From contig JBFYKH010000063.1 in assembly GCA_041306075.1 (NCBI GenBank), positions 1 to 21,295 of the forward strand: DNA of 21,295 bases, read 5' to 3'. Within the stretch, counting starts at the first letter, position 1. Each line of letters starts with the position of its first letter. The notes beneath the pieces were generated by a model, which was not told where the DNA came from, ran no database searches, and saw only the letters and a list, made by a program, of their open reading frames with translations. Shown in pieces: positions 15,292 through 21,295 of this stretch. The stretch is from JAHIYG01 sp041306075 (GTDB taxonomy: Archaea > Altiarchaeota > Altiarchaeia > IMC4 > SCGC-AAA252-I15). A program made the position numbers and the translations under genes.

Positions 15292-15773
15292 CCCTTCTTC
15301 CGGCTCGCGCAGTCCGGGTTCACGCAGACGTCGTAACCGGGCTTGCCCTCGGGCAAGACAGTTATCACCGGGTACCCGCAGCTTCCGCACTTGCCCTTCT
15401 CCTCGAACCTGTCCTTCGGCAGCGGCCACAGGTTCGTGCACTTCGGCCACCCGCTGCAGCCTATGAACTGGGTCCCGTATCTGGACATCCTCACGATGAG
15501 CTTGCTCTGGCATTTAGGGCAGGCTCCGACGTCCTCCATCGGCTTGCCCGCGCTCCTAGTCGGGCACTGGGGGTTGACGCACAGCGCGTACTTCCTCCTG
15601 CCGGCCTTCCCCTCCACTGTCGAGTACCCGCACTCCTTGCAGTCCCCGCCCTTCTTCAGCTCGCCCTTCGGCAGAGGCCACGTGTGCGTGCACTTCGGCC
15701 ACCCGGAGCAGCCGACGAAGAGGCTGCCGAGCTTCGAGCTCCTGATGGCGAGGTCGGAGCCGCACTTCGGGCA
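15288..15773 (-). repeat. Tandem duplication of the TopA zinc-ribbon unit
   Basis: TopA residues 696-779 and 780-856 are two copies of one unit with a period of 84 residues. Each has CPKC, then GCSGWPKCT, WPLPK, C-x2-CGY and CVNP-x-C, so eight cysteines each. The shared GCSGWPKCT and WPLPK strings show an internal duplication. Each unit probably binds two zinc ions and contacts single-stranded DNA. Confidence 0.8.
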
Positions 15774-17858
15774 TTTCCCGACGTTGCTCGCCTGCCTCCT
15801 CCCGTCGATTATGCTCTCAACGAGCGCGTCCCCTATCTTGGACTCGTTCTCCTTGAAGGTGGCGAGAATCTTCGTGAGCGCGTCCTTGCCGTCGCCGATG
15901 ACCTTCTCCGGCGTCATCTTCCCCTCCATGATGGAGTCCATCTCCTCCTCGAACCGTCTCGTCAGCTCGACGCTGATGACGTCCGGGCAGTATTTCGAGA
16001 GGGCGTCCACCACGCTCAGGCCGAGCTTCGAGACCTCGAGGGACTTCCCGTTTACGTAGCCGCGCTTGAACAGTATGTCGACTATCTGGCTCCTGGTCGC
16101 CTTCGTCCCGATGTTGTGCTTCTCCATCTCCCGGATGATGGAGGCGGGCGTGTACCTCTTCGGCGGCTTGGTCTCCTTGGCGTGCACTATCACGTCCTTC
16201 GCCAGGACGGTGTCGCCCTTCGCAAGCGGCGGCAGCTCGTTCTCCTCGAACTTCGCGTACGGCCCGTAGTAGACGTGCCAGCCGCGCTCGACCGTCGTGT
16301 TCCCCTTCGCGGTGAACGGCTCCCCGTTGTTGAGGAGGCGGACGGTCACCGTCTGCCTGACCGCGTCCTCCCCGAAGGCCGCGAGGAACCGCCTCACGAC
16401 GAGGTCGTAGATTTTCCTGTGGTGGGCGTCGAGCTTGACGGGCGCCTCGCCTGTCGGGTGTATCGCCGGATGCGCGGGGTCCGTCTTCCCGCCCTTCGCC
16501 GGCGCCAGCTTCTTCCCCGCAAGGAGCTGGCCGCAGAGGCCACCGTACTCCTCCTGCCTTGAGAGTGAATCGATTATCTTCCTGCAGTCTATGTCGTCGG
16601 GTATCTGCTGGCTCGAAGTCCTCGGGTAGCTGATGTACGCGTTGGTATAGAGGTCCTGGGCGACCTGCAGCGTCTCCCGCGGGTCTATCCCGAAGTGCCG
16701 GTACGCCTCGGTCTGGAGGGTCGTTAGGTCGAACGGGTAGGGGGCCGGCTGCCTGTACCTTTTGGAGCCGACGTCGGAGACTATGGCCGTGGGGCCGCAG
16801 TTGTCCTTCACCTTCTGCGCCGCCTCGGCGCTGTGGAGCTCGCCCCGGAATATGTTCAGCTGGGCGGGGTCGTTGACGTCCGCCTCCACCCACAGGCGGA
16901 TTTCGACGGCGCCCTCGACGTCCGGCTTCATCTTCAGCGTCTCCTCCTTGTCCTCGCGCTCTAGCGTCATCGACCAGCTATGCCCCCGGCCGGAGCGTGC
17001 GACCCACCGCTCGACGCTGTCGTCGGACGAGTCCTTGACGACCTCCGACAGCGACTCGCCCGCGGCGAGGAGGCCGAGCGCCTCGTACCCCTTCGACACC
17101 GCCTGGACGTCAGGCGCCTCCTTCAGGCTGAACGCCAGCTTCCCGGCCTCGTACATCGCCGAGAAGTCCAATTCCTTGTGGCAGAGCATCTCCACCTCCC
17201 AGTACTTCTCGCTCCGGAAGGCCGCGATGCTCCGCTCCCGCTCGGCGAGTATCCTGAGCGTCGGCCCCTGAACCCGGCCTATGCTCAGGGTCGTGAACCT
17301 CCTGCCGCGGCGGGCCGCGCTCGACAGCGCCCGGGACAGGTTGATGCCCCAGTACCAGTCGAGTATGTGCCTGGAGATGCCGGCGTCGGCGAGGCCGTGG
17401 TCTATCGGCCCCATCTTCTCGAACGCCTTCACTATCGCCTCGCCGGTGAGCGTCGAGAACTTGACGCGGGCCACCGCATCCCCCGTCGGCTCCTGGCCGC
17501 ATCCGTACTTGATGACGTTGTATCCTATGACCTCGCCCTCCACATCGTAGTCGCAGGCGTTCACGAAGCGGCCGCACCCCTTCGAGAGATGCCGTATGTT
17601 GTCGAGGTACTTCTTCGTGTAGTCGCTCGTCTTGCTGACCTGGTACGAAGGCACCCACTCGATGTTGAAGACCGGGTACTTCCAGCCCTCCGCGTCCTTC
17701 TCCCTGAGGCCGAATATGTGGCCGACCGCGGGGGCGACCATGATGTCGCCGACCTCGTAGTAGCTGACGCCGCCGTGGCTGCGCCTGACCGCCTTGCCGA
17801 GCGAGTTGGCTATCCTCTCCGCCACGTTCGGCTTCTCGGTTACGACGAGGGTCTGCAT
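15288..17858 (-). CDS. topA: DNA topoisomerase I, archaeal type IA
   Basis: An 856-residue type IA topoisomerase that relaxes negative supercoils by single-strand passage. The Toprim domain opens the protein (LVVTEKPNVAERIA, with E8-K9) and carries the metal-binding D103-Y-D105-V-E107-G-E109. IGRVQGPTLRILAERE belongs to the gate region, and the catalytic tyrosine is Y411 in AYISYPRTSS. The C-terminus holds two tandem zinc-ribbon units of about 80 residues starting at C696 and C780. The ATG at 17858 is chosen because the family starts directly with this Toprim strand; a GTG at 17912 would add 18 unrelated residues. No Shine-Dalgarno site precedes the ATG, and the upstream 120 nt are highly structured. 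nurA follows after 27 nt. Confidence 0.96.
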   Translation of the reverse strand: MQTLVVTEKPNVAERIANSLGKAVRRSHGGVSYYEVGDIMVAPAVGHIFGLREKDAEGWKYPVFNIEWVPSYQVSKTSDYTKKYLDNIRHLSKGCGRFVNACDYDVEGEVIGYNVIKYGCGQEPTGDAVARVKFSTLTGEAIVKAFEKMGPIDHGLADAGISRHILDWYWGINLSRALSSAARRGRRFTTLSIGRVQGPTLRILAERERSIAAFRSEKYWEVEMLCHKELDFSAMYEAGKLAFSLKEAPDVQAVSKGYEALGLLAAGESLSEVVKDSSDDSVERWVARSGRGHSWSMTLEREDKEETLKMKPDVEGAVEIRLWVEADVNDPAQLNIFRGELHSAEAAQKVKDNCGPTAIVSDVGSKRYRQPAPYPFDLTTLQTEAYRHFGIDPRETLQVAQDLYTNAYISYPRTSSQQIPDDIDCRKIIDSLSRQEEYGGLCGQLLAGKKLAPAKGGKTDPAHPAIHPTGEAPVKLDAHHRKIYDLVVRRFLAAFGEDAVRQTVTVRLLNNGEPFTAKGNTTVERGWHVYYGPYAKFEENELPPLAKGDTVLAKDVIVHAKETKPPKRYTPASIIREMEKHNIGTKATRSQIVDILFKRGYVNGKSLEVSKLGLSVVDALSKYCPDVISVELTRRFEEEMDSIMEGKMTPEKVIGDGKDALTKILATFKENESKIGDALVESIIDGRRQASNVGKCPKCGSDLAIRSSKLGSLFVGCSGWPKCTHTWPLPKGELKKGGDCKECGYSTVEGKAGRRKYALCVNPQCPTRSAGKPMEDVGACPKCQSKLIVRMSRYGTQFIGCSGWPKCTNLWPLPKDRFEEKGKCGSCGYPVITVLPEGKPGYDVCVNPDCASRKKG

Positions 17859-17860
17859 CA

Positions 17861-17947
17861 CAAAGACGCGAGGATGGGATATGGGGGGGTCCCGTTTTCC
17901 TCGCGCCTGCACCTCCGATATGCTTTGTGTTCCATGCCGCGTCTTTG
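17861..17947 (-). promoter_or_regulatory. Structured topA leader with mutually exclusive stems
   Basis: In the minus-sense RNA, CAAAGACGCG (17947-17938) can pair exactly with CGCGTCTTTG (17870-17861), ending two nt before the topA ATG. An alternative stem pairs CGCGAGGA (17905-17898) with TCCTCGCG (17874-17867). The two share bases 17870-17867 and so cannot both form. The inner loop of the second can also form GGGA/TCCC. This looks like a switch or attenuator over the topA start; function is inferred. Confidence 0.45.
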
Positions 17948-17952
17948 CGAGA

Positions 17953-17977
17953 CATAATCCGCAACCAGCGGATTATG
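17953..17977 (-). repeat. Exact 10-bp hairpin between metallopeptidase and topA
   Basis: CATAATCCGC (17953-17962), loop AACCA, GCGGATTATG (17968-17977): a perfect 10-bp inverted repeat. It lies 51 nt beyond the metallopeptidase stop and 95 nt before the topA ATG. It could stabilise the 3' end of the upstream transcript, or be an operator or leader element of topA. Confidence 0.6.
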
Positions 17978-18011
17978 CCGATTTTGCGGGGACAACTTAG
18001 GGTGAATCCGG

Positions 18012-18020
18012 TTAAAAATA
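18012..18020 (-). terminator. T-rich termination site after the metallopeptidase gene
   Basis: On the minus strand the stop TGA is followed within about 8 nt by TTATTTTTAA, a T-rich run of the kind used by archaeal RNA polymerase and FttA. No stable hairpin precedes it. It would separate the metallopeptidase from topA. Confidence 0.45.
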
Positions 18021-18027
18021 AGGCGGC

Positions 18028-20601
18028 TCAGCCGATGAGCCACTGCGACTTCGCGAGCGCCGCCGCCAAGGCGGCGAACGGCACCAGCCCGACTAGGCTG
18101 CAGCACGGCATCTTCCCGCCGCCGAGGCCTCCGCCGAGGCCGCCGAGGATGCCGTCCTCCTCGCCCTTGCACCTCATGCCCCTGCCGCAGTCAAGCTGCT
18201 CCGGCTCCGGGAACCCCGCCTTCCCCTGGCAGGTCTTGGTCTTGTTCGAACACTCCGTGCCCGCGGACCAGTGGATGCACTCGTTGTCGGTGGCGCACGG
18301 CACGCCCGCCGTCTTTATCGTCGCCTTGAGGCGGCCGAGCGGCTTGGCCGGGTCAATCCTCCGGTATATTTCCTTCGTGGTTATCGTGTACCTCTCCTTT
18401 GCCGTATTGTCTGTGCCGCCCTGGACTGCGGTCACGGTGAACGTCGCGTTGTAGCTTTCAGGCGGCATCGGAATAGCCACCTTCCCGCCCCGTATAGGCA
18501 CCAGGTGGACGCGCGACAGGTGCGCGTAAGGGGCCGAATAGTTGACTGTTATCTGCGCGTACGCGTTCGGCACCGGGCGGCCGCCCTCGTCCGTCACGTC
18601 CATGACGATGTCCGTGCCTGGCTCGCTCGTCAGGTCCTTCCGGTAGTCGCGGAGCTTCCCGGAGAAGCCGAACGGCTCCCCCTCGTCCCAGCTGGTGTCG
18701 TTGTCGCGGTCCTGGTATGCGTTGTGGAGGAGGAACACGTAGTCCAGCTTCGTCATGTTCATGCCCGGCTGCGGCTCCGCCAGGTACCTGTTGCCTGACG
18801 CGTTCAGCGCCAGGTAGAGGTCCCTGAGCGTCCTAACGTTCCTGTTGCCGCCGTCCGGGAACTCCCTCTTCGCCGAGAATGCGTTCCAGACCTCGACGGG
18901 CCAGATGGAGACCGCGTCGTCGTCGGGGCCGTTGTAGTCGCTGGAGCTGTCTGACAGGTCCAGGAGGATGCCGGCGATGGCCAGCTCCTCGCTCGTCTCC
19001 GGCTGCGCCTTCGAGTCTATCAGGTAGTTGGCCTCCAGGTTCCACACTGTGTTGCCGACGTCGTAGTCGCCGTTCCTTCCGAGCCCGTACTCCTTTTTCA
19101 TCATGAGCGCGCAGTACTCCGCCCAGCCCTCTATCAGGCCCCACTCGGTGTCCGGGTTCGCCCAGTAGCCAGCGTGGTCAGCCCCGGGGGCGTTAATCTT
19201 CGCGTTCTTCGCCTCCGCGTCTATGTGGTGGCAGTACTCGTGGAACTCCCTGTTGGTGGGCGCCTCCTTCGTCTCGAAGCCGGAGTTCGTAGACTTTATG
19301 GAGGTGCCGGATTCCCCGGGCGCCTCGGCCTCGTAAACCTCTCCGAGATGCCATGTGCCCCCGTCCGCGTAGCATATCGTCCGCTCCCGGACGGTGTCCC
19401 CCTTCCTGAGGACGTTCTCCTTGTATTCCGCCGCCTTCAGCATGTTCGCGTAGACCTTCCCGCAAGCCTTCAGGCCGTTGTTGTTGGCCAGGTGGGTCTT
19501 CACCAGGTCCATGTCCAGATAGGTGAGGTTCCTGTCGGTGACTGGCAGGTTCTTGGTCCAGTACAGGGCCCAGGGCTCGCTCGGGGCGGACTTCTTGGAC
19601 ACGTAGAGCTTCCGGTCCTGGTTGTCCAGGGCCACGTATGCCGACAGCTTCCCCTCCGGATCGAAGTTGCCGGCCCACTTCCACGCGAACCTGCCGCCGT
19701 CGTCGGTCCAGACGAAGTACTCGGGGTCGTCGAGGCCGCGGTCCGCGTGCCTGACCCCGTCCTTGTCTGTGTACTCGAACCCGACCTTGACGCGCTTCAT
19801 AGGCACACGCTCGCCGGCGGGGACCCGCACGGTGTCCGTGTAGTATGCGACCCCGTCAACGAGGCCGACGCACTTGTCCTTGCCGGCGCACCCCTTCGGG
19901 CACGTTGCGTTCTTCAGGTAGTAGCATTGGCCGCTCGTCGCATTGCACCTGCCGTCCCATTTGATGCCGTCCCACCCGCATTCGCCGTCGCAGACGACGC
20001 CCTTGCACTTGTCCTCCTCGGGCTTGCAGCGGGCGCCGCCCCAGGAGCTGTTGTCGCAGCCGTTCTTGCAGTCGAACGTCCTGTATTCGCACCTGCCCCC
20101 CTTGCATTCGCCGCCCGTGGACAGCGTGTTGCCGTCGCACTTTGGCTTGCACTCGACGCCCGCGCACTTGTCGGTGCAGCCGCGCTCGTCCCTCGGGTCC
20201 TTCCCGGTGCACGCGGCGTTGCTGAAGCACCCGCAGTCCCTGGCGCAATTCTGGCAGTTCTCGTCCTTCCTGCCCTCGCACCTGCCGTCCCCGCAGACGG
20301 GCCGAGCATGCTGTTTCTGGCACTCCTCGAAGTATGAGCCTGTCGTGAGCATCTGGGTCCTGCCGCAGCCGAAGCCCTCGCACCGGCACGGGCCGCCGGA
20401 CAGGTCCGCGCACGCGGGGCTGGACGTGGAGGCCTTGGGGTCGTAGCCGCACCAGACGCTGGCGCAGTCCCAGCCGCCGAGCTGCCAGCAGCTGTAGTAG
20501 CAGAGGCAGCCGTTCAATGCGTTCTGGTCGAACTTCCACTCCGCGGATGCGAAGGAGGAGAGCACCGCGAGCGCCGCAACCAGTATGGCCAGCCGTCCCA
20601 T
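18028..20601 (-). CDS. Exported cysteine-rich zinc metallopeptidase with C-terminal membrane segment
   Basis: An 857-residue exported protein. The signal peptide MGRLAILVAALAVLSSFASA is probably cleaved before Glu21. Residues 31-244 hold about 34 cysteines, including a CGDGRCEGRKDENC module (103-116) and two related units (144-182 and 197-238). The catalytic part has HEYCH (H454, H458; catalytic E455) and EGWAEY (E491), the zinc ligands of a gluzincin peptidase. A beta-sandwich of CarboxypepD_reg type (VMDVTDEGGRPVPNAYAQI) lies near 690-770. A Gly-Leu linker and a hydrophobic stretch (LVGLVPFAALAAALA) close the protein, suggesting a C-terminal anchor to the membrane. The substrate is unknown. 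The start ATG at 20601 is chosen over TTG 20622 because a TATA box lies exactly 28.5 nt upstream and the signal peptide begins there. No known named family is recognised. Confidence 0.85.
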   Translation of the reverse strand: MGRLAILVAALAVLSSFASAEWKFDQNALNGCLCYYSCWQLGGWDCASVWCGYDPKASTSSPACADLSGGPCRCEGFGCGRTQMLTTGSYFEECQKQHARPVCGDGRCEGRKDENCQNCARDCGCFSNAACTGKDPRDERGCTDKCAGVECKPKCDGNTLSTGGECKGGRCEYRTFDCKNGCDNSSWGGARCKPEEDKCKGVVCDGECGWDGIKWDGRCNATSGQCYYLKNATCPKGCAGKDKCVGLVDGVAYYTDTVRVPAGERVPMKRVKVGFEYTDKDGVRHADRGLDDPEYFVWTDDGGRFAWKWAGNFDPEGKLSAYVALDNQDRKLYVSKKSAPSEPWALYWTKNLPVTDRNLTYLDMDLVKTHLANNNGLKACGKVYANMLKAAEYKENVLRKGDTVRERTICYADGGTWHLGEVYEAEAPGESGTSIKSTNSGFETKEAPTNREFHEYCHHIDAEAKNAKINAPGADHAGYWANPDTEWGLIEGWAEYCALMMKKEYGLGRNGDYDVGNTVWNLEANYLIDSKAQPETSEELAIAGILLDLSDSSSDYNGPDDDAVSIWPVEVWNAFSAKREFPDGGNRNVRTLRDLYLALNASGNRYLAEPQPGMNMTKLDYVFLLHNAYQDRDNDTSWDEGEPFGFSGKLRDYRKDLTSEPGTDIVMDVTDEGGRPVPNAYAQITVNYSAPYAHLSRVHLVPIRGGKVAIPMPPESYNATFTVTAVQGGTDNTAKERYTITTKEIYRRIDPAKPLGRLKATIKTAGVPCATDNECIHWSAGTECSNKTKTCQGKAGFPEPEQLDCGRGMRCKGEEDGILGGLGGGLGGGKMPCCSLVGLVPFAALAAALAKSQWLIG

Positions 20602-20626
20602 CGGGAGAGATATTCGGGCCAACGTG

Positions 20627-20633
20627 TATAAAA
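20627..20633 (-). promoter_or_regulatory. TATA box of the metallopeptidase gene
   Basis: Minus-strand TTTTATA, with the TTTATA core centred at 20629.5, exactly 28.5 nt before the ATG at 20601. This supports a leaderless transcript and rules against the upstream TTG at 20622, which would lie only about 7 nt from the box. Confidence 0.65.
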
Positions 20634-20640
20634 GTCAGAT

Positions 20641-20660
20641 GCAGCGCCTTTAGGCGCCGC
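20641..20660 (-). terminator. 8-bp hairpin downstream of the exoribonuclease gene
   Basis: On the minus strand GCGGCGCC, loop TAAA, GGCGCTGC folds into an 8-bp stem with one G-U pair; on the plus strand that position would be an A-C mismatch, so the structure favours minus-sense RNA. A short T-run (ACTTTTATA) follows after about 8 nt. It may end or protect the exoribonuclease mRNA. Confidence 0.5.
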
Positions 20661-20664
20661 ATAC

Positions 20665-20731
20665 TTGAAGAGTCGGCACAATGCTTTTCGGCTGATGTGC
20701 TGCATGAAAACCGAGTAGGTCGACTCTTCAA
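20665..20731 (-). repeat. Exact 11-bp inverted repeat abutting the exoribonuclease stop codon
   Basis: TTGAAGAGTCG (20665-20675) and CGACTCTTCAA (20721-20731) are exact reverse complements, 45 nt apart. In the minus-sense RNA the first arm begins at the base after the TGA stop (20734-20732). A smaller GCACA/TGTGC pair (20676-20680, 20696-20700) lies inside, next to the left arm. This would form a stem-loop covering most of the 130-nt gap. Confidence 0.6.
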
Positions 20732-21295
20732 TCAGTCGAGCAGTATGTTGTGGCCGTGCCGCTTGTGGTACATGAACTCCTCGTCGGTGTTCTTCCTCGC
20801 CCACTCAACGTAGTCGGTGATTTCCGAAAGCTTCGAGGACATCTCGTCCGCATAGTAGACGGCGAACGCCTCCGGCATCATCGGCGGCTTCGGGCTCCCG
20901 TACTCCTGGCTGCCGTGGTGGCTGAGTATGATGTGGAGGAGCCTGTCCCTGACCTCGTCCGTAGTGCCTAATTCGTCCATCACCTTCGACACGAGCCCGT
21001 AACCGAGCGCGATATGGCCCTTCAGCTGCCCCTTCCTGGAGCCCTTAATCCGCACAGTCACCTCAATCTCCTCGAGCTTCCCGATGTCATGGAGCAGTGC
21101 GCCCGCAATCAGCATGTCCTGGTCCAACTGCGGGTGCAGCTTCTTCGCCAGCATAACATACTCCGCGACCTCGAGCGTATGCTGCATGAGGCCGCCCGTC
21201 CAGTTATGGTGTATCTCGATGGCCCCAGGCCTCCTCATGAACTCCGCCCGCACTGCCTTGCTGCCGAAAACCCTGTCCAACACAGCCTTGACCTC
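20732..21295 (-). CDS. YhaM-family HD-domain 3'-5' exoribonuclease (C-terminal part)
   Basis: The last 187 residues of a protein whose 5' end lies beyond the window; the frame is open to the edge, and the internal GTG at 21283 is not the true start. The HD phosphohydrolase signature is complete: H39 (GGLMQHTLEVAE, numbering within the visible part), H69-D70 (GALLHDIGK), H94 (GHIALG), H126-H127 (LSHHG) and D150 (YYADEMSSK). The block IILSHHGSQEYGSP and the MPEAFAVYYAD stretch are diagnostic of YhaM/CBF1-type 3'-5' exoribonucleases, metal-dependent enzymes that trim RNA 3' ends. Family members usually carry an OB-fold N-terminal to this domain, which would be outside the window. The stop is followed at once by an 11-bp inverted repeat. 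The metallopeptidase lies 130 nt downstream with its own TATA box. Confidence 0.92.
   Translation of the reverse strand, partial: EVKAVLDRVFGSKAVRAEFMRRPGAIEIHHNWTGGLMQHTLEVAEYVMLAKKLHPQLDQDMLIAGALLHDIGKLEEIEVTVRIKGSRKGQLKGHIALGYGLVSKVMDELGTTDEVRDRLLHIILSHHGSQEYGSPKPPMMPEAFAVYYADEMSSKLSEITDYVEWARKNTDEEFMYHKRHGHNILLD

Noticed and set aside
17859..17912. 18-residue N-terminal extension of TopA from GTG 17912
   Set aside because: Type IA topoisomerases start directly with the Toprim strand found at ATG 17858; the added residues are unlike the family and overlap the structured leader.
19174..20337. 387-codon plus-strand frame opposite the metallopeptidase
   Set aside because: Val/Ala/Leu-rich shadow of a gene with signal peptide, Cys motifs and HExxH in the true frame.

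Overview
This 21.3 kb window is chromosomal DNA from a high-GC archaeon. The archaeal assignment rests on a 20S proteasome beta subunit next to the termination nuclease FttA/aCPSF1, an archaeal-type topoisomerase I, a NurA nuclease, and TATA boxes placed about 28 nt upstream of start codons that have no Shine-Dalgarno site (leaderless transcripts). The lineage is not identifiable from sequence alone; a DPANN or euryarchaeal origin is plausible but inferred. I see no mobile element, CRISPR array, tRNA or rRNA.

Layout. 1-630 (-): 5' part of an unrecognised protein running off the window. 686-1756 (+): TIGR01212/YhcC radical SAM protein, divergent from the first gene across a single palindromic TATA-like element. 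1753-3317 (-): CorA magnesium channel followed by an overlapping GNAT acetyltransferase. 3507-6278 (+): a housekeeping operon of psmB (TTG start), fttA/aCPSF1 and a cold-shock-domain protein, closed by a hairpin plus T-tract. 6326-14092 (-): one giant exported protein of 2588 residues with an internal subtilisin-type protease. 14238-15260 (-): nurA. 15288-17858 (-): topA. 18028-20601 (-): exported cysteine-rich zinc metallopeptidase. 20732-21295 (-): C-terminal part of a YhaM-type HD exoribonuclease, cut by the window edge.

How the genes fit together. The plus-strand operon joins protein turnover, transcription termination/3'-end cleavage and RNA chaperoning; psmB next to aCPSF1 is a known archaeal gene order. 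The minus strand mixes DNA/RNA metabolism (exoribonuclease, TopA, NurA) with two large secreted proteases, apparently under separate promoters.

Most noteworthy: (a) the giant protein, where a complete I9 propeptide plus S8 protease sits about 1550 residues into the chain, behind an Rhs-like 'PVVIDPT'/DNRLRE segment and ten glycine-rich repeats of 31-37 residues, and which ends in a DNRLRE-like domain that appears cut short; (b) a structured topA leader with two stems sharing an arm and so unable to form together; (c) an exact 11-bp inverted repeat starting at the base after the exoribonuclease stop codon; (d) consistent leaderless promoter geometry that helps decide start codons.
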